A DNA stretch of 60,544 nt. Source: an uncultured Oscillibacter sp. (lineage in GTDB: Bacteria > Bacillota > Clostridia > Oscillospirales > Oscillospiraceae). A model generated the notes under the pieces. The model searched no databases. It was not told where the DNA came from and saw only the letters and a program-made list of their open reading frames with translations. The position numbers and the translations under genes were made by a program. The stretch covers positions 1 through 60,544 of the forward strand of contig CANDBG010000009.1 in the NCBI GenBank assembly GCA_947382875.1, in the 5' to 3' direction. This document shows positions 33,336 to 42,126 of the stretch, in pieces (position 1 is the first letter of the stretch; every line of letters starts with the position of its first letter).

Positions 33336-34420
33336 GCGTTTGTTCTCCATTCCTCTTGAATCTGTTCCATCTGTGCTTTCACTGTGGAAAGCGCGTTGAC
33401 GTCTCCGGCGTTGGCCCCGCAGAAAAAGAGACCGTTTTCCCAGTCGCCGTTTACGGCGGAGATCAGTGCCTTGGAGATGCAGTAGGGGGCGGTTTTGCAG
33501 TCGCAGACGGAGAGACAGCGGTTGCAGCGGGTGATTTTCGGCTGTGTACCGGACTCCACCCGGCGGATCAGCGGGCTTTGCAGCGCCCTTCCCGGCATGC
33601 CGACCGGACTTTGCACGATGGTAATATCCTCCGGCTTGGCGTCCAGGAGCCGCTGTTTGTACGCGGAACTTGCGTCGCATTCTTCCGTAGCGATGAAACG
33701 GGTTGCGAACTGTGCGCCCGCCGCGCCTTCGGCCATATAGCGGCGCATTTCCGCGCCGTTTTTCACGCCGCCCGCCACAAATACCGGAATATCGCGTCCG
33801 TATTTCTCACGGAACGGGCCAAGGGCCTCCAGAACTTCCCTCAGAAGAGTCAGGAGGGGTTTGGGACGTCCGGCCTGGGCTTCCCGGGCTTCTTCCGGGG
33901 AAAACCCTAAGTGACCTCCCGCAAGGGGCCCCTCCAGAACCACAAAATCCGGAGTCCGGTGATAACGCCGGTCCCAGAGCTTGCAGATCAGGGCCGCGGA
34001 GCGTCCGCCGCTGACCACCGGGGCCAATGCCGCCTGACTCTCCGGAACTTCCTCGGCAATGCCGGGGAGGTCCTTCGGAAGCCCTGCGCCGCAAACAACG
34101 GCGTCTGCGCCAGCCTGAAGGGCCGTCCGCACGCTGGTGGCGTACTGCGTTGCGGCAACCATGACATTCACCGCAATCACGCCCGCGCCTTTGGCGAGTT
34201 CCCTGGCCCGGCGGATCTGACGCGTCAGGGCGCGCAGGTTGGCTTCGTTGAAATTCTCGATAAAATCCGGTTCCTGGAAGCCGCAGAACGCGGCGGAAAT
34301 CGTCCCCATGCCGCCCTGGGCCGCTACGGCCCCTGCCAGACGTTCCAGACTGACGCCGATGCCCATGCCACCCTGCAGAATTGGAACGTCCAAGGTTTTT
34401 CCTCCGATTTTTATACCCAT
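33332..34420 (-). CDS. FabK-like / nitronate monooxygenase-family flavoprotein
   Basis: This 362-residue FMN-binding TIM-barrel protein begins with the family motif VPILQGGMGIGVS and has the FMN phosphate region FVAGGVKNGAEM. It differs from FabK by longer inserts and a Cys-rich C-terminal part (CNRCLSVCDC, then CISKAL), which could hold an iron-sulfur cluster. Proteins of this kind sit inside fab operons of many clostridia next to a true FabK; their substrate is not settled and they are often labelled nitronate monooxygenase. Its start overlaps fabK by 10 nt and its stop overlaps fabD by 4 nt, so it is an integral part of the operon. Confidence 0.85.
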   Translation of the reverse strand: MGIKIGGKTLDVPILQGGMGIGVSLERLAGAVAAQGGMGTISAAFCGFQEPDFIENFNEANLRALTRQIRRARELAKGAGVIAVNVMVAATQYATSVRTALQAGADAVVCGAGLPKDLPGIAEEVPESQAALAPVVSGGRSAALICKLWDRRYHRTPDFVVLEGPLAGGHLGFSPEEAREAQAGRPKPLLTLLREVLEALGPFREKYGRDIPVFVAGGVKNGAEMRRYMAEGAAGAQFATRFIATEECDASSAYKQRLLDAKPEDITIVQSPVGMPGRALQSPLIRRVESGTQPKITRCNRCLSVCDCKTAPYCISKALISAVNGDWENGLFFCGANAGDVNALSTVKAQMEQIQEEWRTNA

Positions 34421-35349
34421 TCCTGCTTCACCGTTTCCAGAACGGCCTTTCCTCCCGCGTACAATTCCTCGAAGATCTGCCGGACCGGTTTGATCTCGTG
34501 AAGCAGACCGGCGGTTTGTCCCATCATGACGCTGCCGTTTTCCACGTCGCCCTCCAGCACGGCCCGGCGCAGGCCGCCCAGTGTAACGGTTTCCAGTTCT
34601 TCCAGGGACGCGCCCCGTTTTTCCAGAGCCAGATACTGCCGGGACATTTTGTTTTTCAGAACCCGCACCGGTCCGCCGATGGAACGGCCGGTAACGGTGG
34701 TATCGCTGTCCTTGGCCTTCAGCACGGCCTGCTTGTAATTCTCGTGAATCGGGCACTCCTGGCTTGCCAGAAGACACGTGCCAACCTGTACGCCGCAGGC
34801 GCCCAGGGCCAGAGCCGCTGCCATTTGACGTCCGCTGGCGATGCCGCCGGCGGCGATTACCGGCACATCCACCGCGTCAATGACCTGGGGAACCAGGGCC
34901 ATGGTGGTCATTTCGCCCACGTGGCCGCCGGATTCCGTACCCTCTGCGATCACAGCGTCCACGCCGTAACGCATGAGCCGCCGTGCCAGCACCGCTGCGG
35001 CCACCACGGGAATCACCTTGATTCCGGCTTCTTTCCAGGCGGGAATGTATTTGCCGGGGTTGCCCGCGCCGGTGGTGACGACCCGAACGCCTTCATCCAG
35101 AATGACCTGGGCAATGTCGTCGGCAAAGGGACTCATCAGCATCAGATTGACGCCGAAAGGCTTGTCGGTCCGTTCCTTTGCCCGGTGGATTTCCTCCCGC
35201 AGACGCTCGCCATCCCAACCGCCGGTGGCGATCATGCCCAGCGCGCCCCCATTGGAACAGGCAGCGGCAAATTCACCGGTGGCGATGTTGGCCATACCGC
35301 CCTGAATAATCGGGAACTCGGTCCCTAAGATTTCGTTTAGCTTTTTCAT
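34411..35349 (-). CDS. fabK: Enoyl-ACP reductase II FabK
   Basis: This 312-residue FMN-dependent enoyl-ACP reductase has the opening FPIIQGGMANIATGEF, the catalytic-region AEGTESGGHVGE (the His is typical of FabK) and the FMN site AAGGIASGRQM. It reduces enoyl-ACP with NADH in the last step of each cycle and replaces the triclosan-sensitive FabI, which is absent here. GGAGAAAAACGC precedes the ATG, 15 nt after fabH. Confidence 0.93.
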   Translation of the reverse strand: MKKLNEILGTEFPIIQGGMANIATGEFAAACSNGGALGMIATGGWDGERLREEIHRAKERTDKPFGVNLMLMSPFADDIAQVILDEGVRVVTTGAGNPGKYIPAWKEAGIKVIPVVAAAVLARRLMRYGVDAVIAEGTESGGHVGEMTTMALVPQVIDAVDVPVIAAGGIASGRQMAAALALGACGVQVGTCLLASQECPIHENYKQAVLKAKDSDTTVTGRSIGGPVRVLKNKMSRQYLALEKRGASLEELETVTLGGLRRAVLEGDVENGSVMMGQTAGLLHEIKPVRQIFEELYAGGKAVLETVKQEWV

Positions 35350-35364
35350 TGCGTTTTTCTCCTG

Positions 35365-36315
35365 TTATGCAAACTCAATCAGGCATCCGCCCCAGGTCAA
35401 GCCGCCGCCAAAGCCGACGGCTAACACGCGGCTTCCGGAGCCGATTTTCCCCTGCTCATGCAGCTCGCTCAGGACGAGGGGAATGCTGGCGGCGGAGGTG
35501 TTGCCGTACTCGCCAATATTCTGATAGCATTTATCCGGCGGGATCTGGCACTTCCGGACCGCCAGATCAATGATCCGGGCGTTGGCCTGGTGAAGAACGA
35601 AGAAGTCCACATCGTCCATGGTTTTCCCGGCCTTTTCCAGCACCTGCCGGATGCACCACGGCACCGCCTCCACGGCAAACTTGAAGACTTTGGTACCCTC
35701 CATGGAAATCAGGCTTCGTCCGCCGGTTTCCGCGCCGGGGACGTGAAGCAGCGAGTCGTTGCCGTGACAGCCCATCACGGCGGAAATTTCAGGAAAGCCC
35801 TCCCGGCTCTCCACAACCGCGGCGCCTGCGCCGTCGCCAAAGAGGATACAGGTGCCGCGGTCCTCCCAGTTGATAAGACGGCTCAGCTGTTCCGCGCCGA
35901 CAATCAATCCATATTTCCGCGGCGAAGCGTTCAGGAGACATTCCATGGTGTGCAGGGCAAACAGGAAGCCTGTACAGGCGGCGTTGAGGTCAAAACAGGG
36001 AATGTCCTGCGGAAGCCCCAATTCCCGTTGCAGCAGGCACGCCGCAGAGGGAACCAGCGTATCGGCGGAAAGGGTTGCCACGATGCACGCGCCGATTTCC
36101 TCCGGCGCGACGCCGGCGCTTTCCAGCGCCCGACGGGCGGCGGCGGAGGTCATACTTAAAAACGTCTCGCCGTCCCGGCTGTGGTGCCGGAGACGAATGC
36201 CGGTACGGCTGACAATCCATTCGTCGCTGGTTTCCACGCGGCCCGCAATGTCCGCGTTGCTGACGGTTTTTTCCGGTACGCCCCGCCCCGTGCCGCGAAT
36301 TTTGATTCCGTTCAT
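35365..36315 (-). CDS. fabH: 3-oxoacyl-ACP synthase III FabH
   Basis: This 316-residue condensing enzyme starts fatty-acid chains from acyl-CoA and malonyl-ACP. The triad is intact: C114 in [10 protein letters not shown], His in LHQANARI and Asn in [10 protein letters not shown]. The ATG at 36315 overlaps the accA stop as ATGA. Confidence 0.96.
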   Translation of the reverse strand: MNGIKIRGTGRGVPEKTVSNADIAGRVETSDEWIVSRTGIRLRHHSRDGETFLSMTSAAARRALESAGVAPEEIGACIVATLSADTLVPSAACLLQRELGLPQDIPCFDLNAACTGFLFALHTMECLLNASPRKYGLIVGAEQLSRLINWEDRGTCILFGDGAGAAVVESREGFPEISAVMGCHGNDSLLHVPGAETGGRSLISMEGTKVFKFAVEAVPWCIRQVLEKAGKTMDDVDFFVLHQANARIIDLAVRKCQIPPDKCYQNIGEYGNTSAASIPLVLSELHEQGKIGSGSRVLAVGFGGGLTWGGCLIEFA

Positions 36316-37118
36316 GTGTCCTCCTTGGCGGGTACGCCCATTTTTCTGAATTTTTTATACCGGACGGCATGCGGCCAGTTTTCTTTCAGCACCGCCGACA
36401 AATGACGGCTGACCGCCCGGTCCACTTCCCGCATAACGAGAGCAGGGGCGGCATGCGCGCCCTCCTCCGGCTCGGGGATGATATCGTCAATGATGCCCAG
36501 GGGCAGAAGGTCCGCCGCTGTCAGTTTCATGAGCTCGCAGGCTTCCTCATGGCGTCCGGAATCCCGCCATAAAATGGAGGCAAAGCCCTCCGGCGAGAGA
36601 ATCGCATACACGGCGTTTTCCAGCATCAGCACCCGGTCGGCCACGGCCAGCGCCAATGCGCCGCCGCTGTTGCCCTCGCCGATGATAATGGCCAGAATCG
36701 GAACCGTCAGGCGGCTCATTTCCATAAGGTTTCGGGCAATGGCCTCCCCCTGGCCGCGGGCTTCGGCCTCCAGGCCGGGGTACGCGCCGGATGTGTCAAT
36801 GAACGTAATCACCGGACGCCGGAATTTTTCCGCCTGCTTCATCAGACGCAGGGCTTTGCGGTAGCCCTCCGGACTGGGCATTCCGAAATTACAGCGGATA
36901 CTTTCCTCTGCTGTCTTGCCCTTCCGGGTGCCGATGACCGTGACGGGCCGTCCGTGGTACAGTGCGACACCGCCCAAAATGGCCGGGTCCTCACGACAGA
37001 GGCGGTCGCCTTTCTGCTCAAAAAAGTCGGTAAAGAGGGCGTCAATATAATCCGTAATATTCGGCCGCTGCGGATTCCGGGCAATGGCGACACGCTCTGC
37101 GGCGGTATGCTTGCTCAT
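36312..37118 (-). CDS. accA: Acetyl-CoA carboxylase carboxyltransferase subunit alpha AccA
   Basis: This 268-residue crotonase-fold subunit pairs with AccD to move CO2 from biotin to acetyl-CoA. Family motifs include [24 protein letters not shown] and the oxyanion Gly pair in [11 protein letters not shown]. It is shorter than E. coli AccA (319), mainly at the N-terminus, as is common in Bacillota. The ATG overlaps the accD stop (ATGA). Confidence 0.95.
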   Translation of the reverse strand: MSKHTAAERVAIARNPQRPNITDYIDALFTDFFEQKGDRLCREDPAILGGVALYHGRPVTVIGTRKGKTAEESIRCNFGMPSPEGYRKALRLMKQAEKFRRPVITFIDTSGAYPGLEAEARGQGEAIARNLMEMSRLTVPILAIIIGEGNSGGALALAVADRVLMLENAVYAILSPEGFASILWRDSGRHEEACELMKLTAADLLPLGIIDDIIPEPEEGAHAAPALVMREVDRAVSRHLSAVLKENWPHAVRYKKFRKMGVPAKEDT

Positions 37119-37969
37119 GCGCGGCCTCCTTTCTCATGCAGACGCAGAAGCTGCGCTAGAGTATTCCGCATTTGCGCGCGGGGAACCACGGCGTCCACAA
37201 ACCCGTGTTCCTCCTGATACTCCGCCCGCTGGAAGCCCTCCGGCAAGGTTTCGCCGATGGTCTGCTGAATCACCCGGGGGCCGGCAAAGCCGATCAACGC
37301 GCCCGGTTCAGCAAGAATGATGTCGCCCAGAGAGGCGAAGCTCGCCGTGACGCCGCCGGTGGTGGGGTCGGTGAGGACGGAGATGTAAAACAGTCCTTTG
37401 TCCGAGAACCGCGCCAAGGCCGCGCTCGTCTTCGCCATCTGCATGAGGGACAAAATGCCCTCCTGCATCCGCGCCCCGCCGCTGGCGGAAAAGAGAATCA
37501 ACGGCAGTTTATTTTTGGCAGCGTATTCAATCGCCAGCGTGATTTTTTCACCGACGGCGGCGCTCATACTGCCCATGAAAAACCGGCTGTCCAGCACGCC
37601 CGTGACGCACTTGCGGCCTCCGATGCTTCCCGTCGCGGTAACGACGGCTTCCGTCAGGCCGGTTTTGCGCTGAACGGCCCGCTGTTTCTCCCGGTAGCCA
37701 GGAAAGGACAGCGGGTCTCCGGCGGGAAACTTTGTGTTGAGTTCCCGGAAACTGCCGGGGTCGAGAATGGTGCTGAGACGGTAATAAGCGCCAATCGGCC
37801 AGTGATACCCGCACGCCGGACAAACCGAAAGTTCCTGTTCCACGGTTTTCCGCAGACTCTCCGCGCCGCACTTGGGACAGGTAATGAGCTTGTCGCCGGG
37901 AACGTAGTTGTCCCGGATGGCCTTCATCGCCAGCAGACGGGCGCGGCGCTTGGCAAAAATATGATTCAT
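37115..37969 (-). CDS. accD: Acetyl-CoA carboxylase carboxyltransferase subunit beta AccD
   Basis: This 284-residue subunit has the N-terminal zinc ribbon CPKC...CPAC (about 37-59) and the crotonase-like region with [12 protein letters not shown] and LTDPTTGGV. With AccA it forms the alpha2beta2 carboxyltransferase. The ATG overlaps the accC stop (ATGA), and the stop overlaps accA, so equal synthesis of the two subunits is built in. Confidence 0.96.
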   Translation of the reverse strand: MNHIFAKRRARLLAMKAIRDNYVPGDKLITCPKCGAESLRKTVEQELSVCPACGYHWPIGAYYRLSTILDPGSFRELNTKFPAGDPLSFPGYREKQRAVQRKTGLTEAVVTATGSIGGRKCVTGVLDSRFFMGSMSAAVGEKITLAIEYAAKNKLPLILFSASGGARMQEGILSLMQMAKTSAALARFSDKGLFYISVLTDPTTGGVTASFASLGDIILAEPGALIGFAGPRVIQQTIGETLPEGFQRAEYQEEHGFVDAVVPRAQMRNTLAQLLRLHEKGGRA

Positions 37970-39354
37970 TCGCCGTCAGCCTCCTTTTCGTGTACCCGGC
38001 GGCTGAAGTCCAGCAGCTCCGGGAGGTGGTCGTCCAGGAAGGCAGTGGAGCAGCGTCCCCGGGCGAAGGCCGGATGGTAGAGGATTTCATAGGAGAGTTC
38101 CGCATTGGTGGGGAAGCCTTCCAAGGTGAATTCTTCCAGACAGCGGCGCATTTTCCGCAGGGCTTCCAGACGGTTTGCGCCATGTGCGAGGATTTTCGCC
38201 GCCAGGGAATCGTAATAGGGCGGCATAATGCAGCCATTGTAGAGGCAGGAGTCCACCCGGACACCCGTGCCGCCGGGAAAGTGCAGGAATTCCACCTTGC
38301 CGGGACAGGGCAGGAAATCTGCCGCCGGGTTTTCGGCGTTGATGCGGCACTCGATGGCGTGTCCCTGAATTTGTATGTCCTCCTGGGCGATATCCAGGGG
38401 CAGGCCCGAAGCAATCCGCAACTGCTGGCGCACCAGGTCCACACCCGTCACCATCTCTGTGACGCCGTGTTCCACCTGGATGCGGGTGTTCATTTCCATA
38501 AAGTAGAAGTGCTCGCCGTCCAGCAGAAATTCCACGGTGCCCGCGCCCTCATAGCCCACGGCCCGAGCCGCTTTTACGGCGGCTTCGCCCATAGCCTTCC
38601 GGAGCTTCGGCGCAAGACCGGGCGCGGGCGCTTCTTCAATCAGTTTTTGGTTCCGGCGCTGAATGGAACAGTCCCGGTCGCCCAGGTGAATGGTGTTTCC
38701 GAAGCGGTCCGCCAAAATCTGAACCTCAATATGCCGGGGACGCTCCACCAGCTTTTCCACGTACAGCTCTCCGCTGGCAAAGCAGGCCACAGCTTCAGCC
38801 TTGGCCTCGTCCCAGGCGGCGGGCAGAACCGCGGGGCTGTCACAGCGGCGAATCCCGCGTCCGCCGCCGCCCGCGGAGGCTTTCAGCAAAACCGGGTACC
38901 CCACTTTTTCCGCGGTCTGCAGGGCGTCCTCCACGGAGGCCGCCGGCCCGACGGAACCAGGTGTGACCGGTACGCCTGCCTTGCGCATCAAATCCCGCGC
39001 CGCGGATTTGGAACCGGCCTTCCGGATTGCGCTTCCGGAAGGTCCGATAAACGTCAGACCAGCTTCGGCACAGGCGTCGGCAAAGTCGGCATTTTCCGAC
39101 AAAAATCCGTAGCCCGGATGAATCCCGTCGCAGCCGGAGGACTTGGCGACGGTCAGCAGCGCGTCCTGGCTCAGGTAGCTCTCGGCGGCTTTCGCCGGAC
39201 CAATGCATACGGCCTCTCCCGCCAAATGCACGTGCAGCGCCTCCGCGTCAGCCTCGGAGTAAACGGCAACGGTGTCAATGCCCAATTCCCGGCAGGCCCG
39301 GAGAATGCGGAGGGCAATTTCGCCCCGGTTGGCGATCAAAACCCGCTTCAGCAT
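37966..39354 (-). CDS. accC: Biotin carboxylase AccC
   Basis: This 462-residue ATP-grasp enzyme carboxylates biotin on AccB. Visible are the N-terminal VLIANRGEIALRILRA, the glycine-rich lid KASAGGGGRGIR, and MNTRIQVEHGVTEMVTG, which carries the catalytic Glu/Arg region. The usual residue after VEH is Pro (EHPVTE); here it is Gly. The ATG overlaps the accB stop by 7 nt. Confidence 0.96.
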   Translation of the reverse strand: MLKRVLIANRGEIALRILRACRELGIDTVAVYSEADAEALHVHLAGEAVCIGPAKAAESYLSQDALLTVAKSSGCDGIHPGYGFLSENADFADACAEAGLTFIGPSGSAIRKAGSKSAARDLMRKAGVPVTPGSVGPAASVEDALQTAEKVGYPVLLKASAGGGGRGIRRCDSPAVLPAAWDEAKAEAVACFASGELYVEKLVERPRHIEVQILADRFGNTIHLGDRDCSIQRRNQKLIEEAPAPGLAPKLRKAMGEAAVKAARAVGYEGAGTVEFLLDGEHFYFMEMNTRIQVEHGVTEMVTGVDLVRQQLRIASGLPLDIAQEDIQIQGHAIECRINAENPAADFLPCPGKVEFLHFPGGTGVRVDSCLYNGCIMPPYYDSLAAKILAHGANRLEALRKMRRCLEEFTLEGFPTNAELSYEILYHPAFARGRCSTAFLDDHLPELLDFSRRVHEKEADGE

Positions 39355-39767
39355 GGCTTGTAGCGCATCAGCGCTTCGCCGAAGGCGGCCAGCTCGCCGT
39401 TGGCTTTCAATATGGCTTCAATCACGCAGTCGCAGGGGGCGGGGACCTCTACCATGGTTTTCATGGCTTCCAGCAGGCAGAGGGTTTGCCCTTTCTGAAC
39501 CCGGTCGCCCACGGAAACAAACGGCGGCTGATCCGGCGCGGGGGCGGCGTAGAAGGTGCCCACCAGCGGCGCGCCGACCACAGGCCCCTCGTCCTCCTGA
39601 ACGGGCGCGGCAGCCGCTGCGACAGGCGCTGCGGCAGTTGGTACGGCCGGGACGGAAACGCCGCCTCGCGCCAATTCTATCGTAAAATCCCCCTGGGACA
39701 GCTTCAGGCTTTGCAGCGTGGAGCGGTCGAAGCGGGCCATCAAATCATAGAGTTCTTGGTTGGTCAT
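39348..39767 (-). CDS. accB: Biotin carboxyl carrier protein AccB
   Basis: This 139-residue carrier has a helical N-terminus, an Ala/Pro-rich linker (about 37-62) and a biotinyl domain whose acceptor Lys lies in LLEAMKTM (about K103). The ATG at 39767 has AAGGA 7 nt upstream; an in-frame TTG at 39773 is less likely. It is preceded by a 77-nt gap with a hairpin separating it from acpP. Confidence 0.94.
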   Translation of the reverse strand: MTNQELYDLMARFDRSTLQSLKLSQGDFTIELARGGVSVPAVPTAAAPVAAAAAPVQEDEGPVVGAPLVGTFYAAPAPDQPPFVSVGDRVQKGQTLCLLEAMKTMVEVPAPCDCVIEAILKANGELAAFGEALMRYKPC

Positions 39768-39797
39768 AGCCAATTCCTTCCCAGTCGGTTTTGACAG

Positions 39798-39831
39798 CGC
39801 CGGACGCAGGTTTTCAAACGTGCGCCCGGCG
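39798..39831 (-). other. Hairpin between acpP and accB
   Basis: Two 11-nt GC-rich arms (39798-39808, 39821-39831) pair with one G-T wobble around a 12-nt loop. No U-run follows. It would separate or stabilise the acpP message, in keeping with the much larger need for acyl carrier protein. Confidence 0.6.
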
Positions 39832-39844
39832 GGTATGTGTGGTT

Positions 39845-40075
39845 TTACGCTTTGTGTTCGTTGAGGTAATTCACGATGTCAGCGACGGTCTTGAGGTTGG
39901 CGACATCGGCGTCGTCGACCTTGATGCCGGAGGCGTCTTCCAGGGCCATGATCAGTTCCATGGCGGCCAGAGAGTCAGCGCCCAGGTCGTCGGCCAGGGA
40001 GGCTTCCAGCGTCACCTGTTCCGCGTCGCAGGCCAGGGTTTCAACAATGATATCGCGTACGGCTTCGAATTCCAT
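39845..40075 (-). CDS. acpP: Acyl carrier protein AcpP
   Basis: This 76-residue four-helix carrier has the phosphopantetheine attachment motif GADSLAAMEL with S35. It is acidic, as usual. The ATG at 40075 has AAAAGGAGACC upstream; the longer frame to 40111 runs into the operator and is rejected. It is the first gene of the fatty-acid operon. Confidence 0.96.
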   Translation of the reverse strand: MEFEAVRDIIVETLACDAEQVTLEASLADDLGADSLAAMELIMALEDASGIKVDDADVANLKTVADIVNYLNEHKA

Positions 40076-40108
40076 AATAAAGGTCTCCTTTTTGTCATGT
40101 CGAAATTG

Positions 40109-40146
40109 CAATTATTTTAGCTAAAAAATTTTAATTAAAATAATTG
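40109..40146. promoter_or_regulatory. Nested palindromic operator of the fatty-acid operon
   Basis: Perfect 11-bp outer arms (40109-40119, 40136-40146) enclose two perfect 12-bp palindromes, TTTTAGCTAAAA at 40115-40126 and TTTTAATTAAAA at 40129-40140, centred 14 bp apart. They lie just downstream of the -10 box at the predicted start of transcription, so a bound repressor would block initiation or clearance. The MarR protein encoded at the operon's end is the likely ligand. Confidence 0.7.
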
Positions 40147-40151
40147 AGCTT

Positions 40152-40180
40152 ATTCTACACAGCCCCGCTCCGTTTGTCAA
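40152..40180 (-). promoter_or_regulatory. Promoter of the acc-fab operon
   Basis: On the minus strand a perfect TTGACA (40175-40180) and TAGAAT (40152-40157) are 17 nt apart. Transcription would start near 40145, inside the palindromic operator. Confidence 0.8.
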
Positions 40181-40256
40181 GAATAAATGCGGAACAAAAT
40201 AGCAAAATTCCCGGTGGAATTTTGTGCGGCATTGGAGAAAACGACAAAACGGGTGG

Positions 40257-40285
40257 TTGCATTCCCGGACGGATGGGGGTAAACT
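40257..40285 (+). promoter_or_regulatory. Promoter of the rtcB unit
   Basis: TTGCAT (40257-40262) and TAAACT (40280-40285) are 17 nt apart, 40 nt before the ATG at 40326. A perfect 9-bp inverted repeat with a 4-nt loop lies further upstream (40203-40224). Confidence 0.6.
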
Positions 40286-40325
40286 AAAGGCGGCGGGTGT
40301 TTTTTAAGAGGAGAAAGGAAAAAAT

Positions 40326-41537
40326 ATGTTAGAAGTATCAGGAAAGTATAATCAGGCAAAAATTTTTACGGACGTTGTGGATCAGGCGTCCATTGCGCAG
40401 GTGATCGCCCTCTGCAATCAGGAGTTCACCGCCGGAAGCCGGATTCGTCTCATGCCGGACATTCACGCCGGAGCGGGCTGCACCATCGGAACCACCATGA
40501 CCATCACCGACAAGGTGGTGCCGAACCTGGTGGGCGTGGACATTGGCTGCGGAATGGAGACCGTACGGGTCCGGGAGGAGCGTATGGAGCTGCAAAAGCT
40601 GGACAAATTGATTTATGGAAAAATTCCGTCAGGCTTTGCAGTCCGGGAAAAACCCCACCGCTTTTTGGAACAGATTGATTTGAACGCGCTTTGCTGTGCG
40701 AAACACATGGACCTTCTGCGGGCGGAAAAGAGCCTTGGGACCCTGGGCGGCGGAAACCATTTTATCGAAGTGGATCGGGACGACGACGGACAATTATATG
40801 TCATTGTTCACTCCGGAAGCCGGCATTTAGGCTTGGAGGTTGCGAATTACTACCAAAAGGAAGGGTATAAGGTGCTGAACCGCACGGACGACGCTTCCAT
40901 TGCGCATCTGATTGCGGACATGAAAGCGGAGGGGCGGCAAAAGGACATACAAAAGGAACTGAAGCGTCTGAAGAACCTGAAGCAGACCAATATCCCATAT
41001 ACGCTGGCCTATGTTTCGGGGGATTTGTTTGAACAGTATATCCATGACATGAAGATTGTCCAGCATTACGCCATGCTGAACCGAAAAGCGATGATGGATG
41101 AGATTCTGAAAGGGATGAAGCTCCACGCAGAGGAACAGTTCACAACCATTCACAATTATATTGACACAGATGCCATGATACTCCGGAAGGGATCGGTTTC
41201 AGCGAAGGCAGGAGAAAAACTGTTAATCCCCATCAATATGCGGGATGGCAGCCTGCTTTGTGTGGGCAAGGGCAACGAGGACTGGAATTTTTCCGCGCCC
41301 CACGGGGCCGGACGCCTCATGAGCCGGGCGCAGGCAAAGCAGTCGTTTACGGTTTCGGAGTTCAAAAAGCAGATGGCGGATATCTATACGACCTCCGTGA
41401 GCAAGTCGACGCTGGACGAATGCCCTATGGCCTACAAGGGAATGGAGGACATTCTCAACAACATCGGCCCCACGGCGGAGGTGGAAAAGATCATCCGCCC
41501 GATTTACAACTTCAAGGCTGGCGAAGAAGACGTGTAA
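40326..41537 (+). CDS. rtcB: RtcB-family RNA ligase
   Basis: This 403-residue enzyme joins 2',3'-cyclic phosphate or 3'-phosphate RNA ends to 5'-OH ends using GTP and Mn2+. Metal ligands are visible in LVGVDIGCGM (D72, C75), GTLGGGNHFIEV and VHSGSRHLG, and the guanylylated His is H326 in PHGAGR. It belongs to the shorter bacterial form. AGGAGAAAGGAAAAAAT precedes the ATG. It may repair RNA cut by toxins or stress; no archease partner is adjacent. A small unknown protein follows 24 nt downstream. Confidence 0.93.
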   Translation: MLEVSGKYNQAKIFTDVVDQASIAQVIALCNQEFTAGSRIRLMPDIHAGAGCTIGTTMTITDKVVPNLVGVDIGCGMETVRVREERMELQKLDKLIYGKIPSGFAVREKPHRFLEQIDLNALCCAKHMDLLRAEKSLGTLGGGNHFIEVDRDDDGQLYVIVHSGSRHLGLEVANYYQKEGYKVLNRTDDASIAHLIADMKAEGRQKDIQKELKRLKNLKQTNIPYTLAYVSGDLFEQYIHDMKIVQHYAMLNRKAMMDEILKGMKLHAEEQFTTIHNYIDTDAMILRKGSVSAKAGEKLLIPINMRDGSLLCVGKGNEDWNFSAPHGAGRLMSRAQAKQSFTVSEFKKQMADIYTTSVSKSTLDECPMAYKGMEDILNNIGPTAEVEKIIRPIYNFKAGEEDV

Positions 41538-41561
41538 AGCGTTGCAGGAAAGGTGCGAACG

Positions 41562-42023
41562 ATGGATACACTGGAAAAAACGCTGGAAACCGTAAAAAAA
41601 CACCTTCCCGCGCCGGGAACGGAGCTGCTAGGATTTGCCTTTCTGCCGCCGGAAGCCCTGTGGACCGGCACAAGCAACGGGCGTCCGTTTGTGGCGGTGG
41701 CGGAGGACCGCTGGCCGTTTTGCGGCGGATTGTTCCTTCTGGCAACCATGGAAGGCCCGGTTTTTGTCGCAGACCTGGAGAATTACAATCAATGCAGTTA
41801 TTGTGCGGCCAGCTTTCCGCAGTTCATGGAAATCACGAAATTGTTTCTGGAAACGGTAAACGCGGTGACGTCCCCCAGTACGTTTGACGGCGGCTTCCTT
41901 GCGCGGTGTGAGGAAGCGGAGCAGGTTCTTCGCAAAAAAATTGCGCAGATTGACGCTTCAGCCATTGCGGACGAGGAAGGTTTTTGGAGTACGACCGTCG
42001 AGGAACTGGGATACGGCATATAA
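41562..42023 (+). CDS. Unrecognised 153-residue protein downstream of rtcB
   Basis: This soluble alpha/beta protein starts at ATG 41562 with AGGAAAGG 8 nt upstream (a GTG at 41553 is possible). The central part, with FVAVAEDRWPFCGG, a GPVFVADLENYNQC segment and a following helix, looks distantly like SMI1/KNR4 (SUKH) type folds found in toxin-immunity proteins, but I would not assign it. It lies 24 nt after rtcB and likely shares its transcript, so a role in RNA repair or stress is possible by association only. Confidence 0.7.
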   Translation: MDTLEKTLETVKKHLPAPGTELLGFAFLPPEALWTGTSNGRPFVAVAEDRWPFCGGLFLLATMEGPVFVADLENYNQCSYCAASFPQFMEITKLFLETVNAVTSPSTFDGGFLARCEEAEQVLRKKIAQIDASAIADEEGFWSTTVEELGYGI

Positions 42024-42126
42024 AACGGCCCGGATGTCGTTCGGATTTTGTTTACAAACTGGTTGTGCCGGACCAAAAAATCCTTTATAATGAAAAAACC
42101 GACAGAACAAACGGAGGTTTTTCAAC

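Noticed and set aside
33336..33680. Longer FabD N-terminus
   Set aside because: The extension overlaps the upstream flavoprotein gene in another frame and lacks a ribosome binding site; the family N-terminus starts at 33335.
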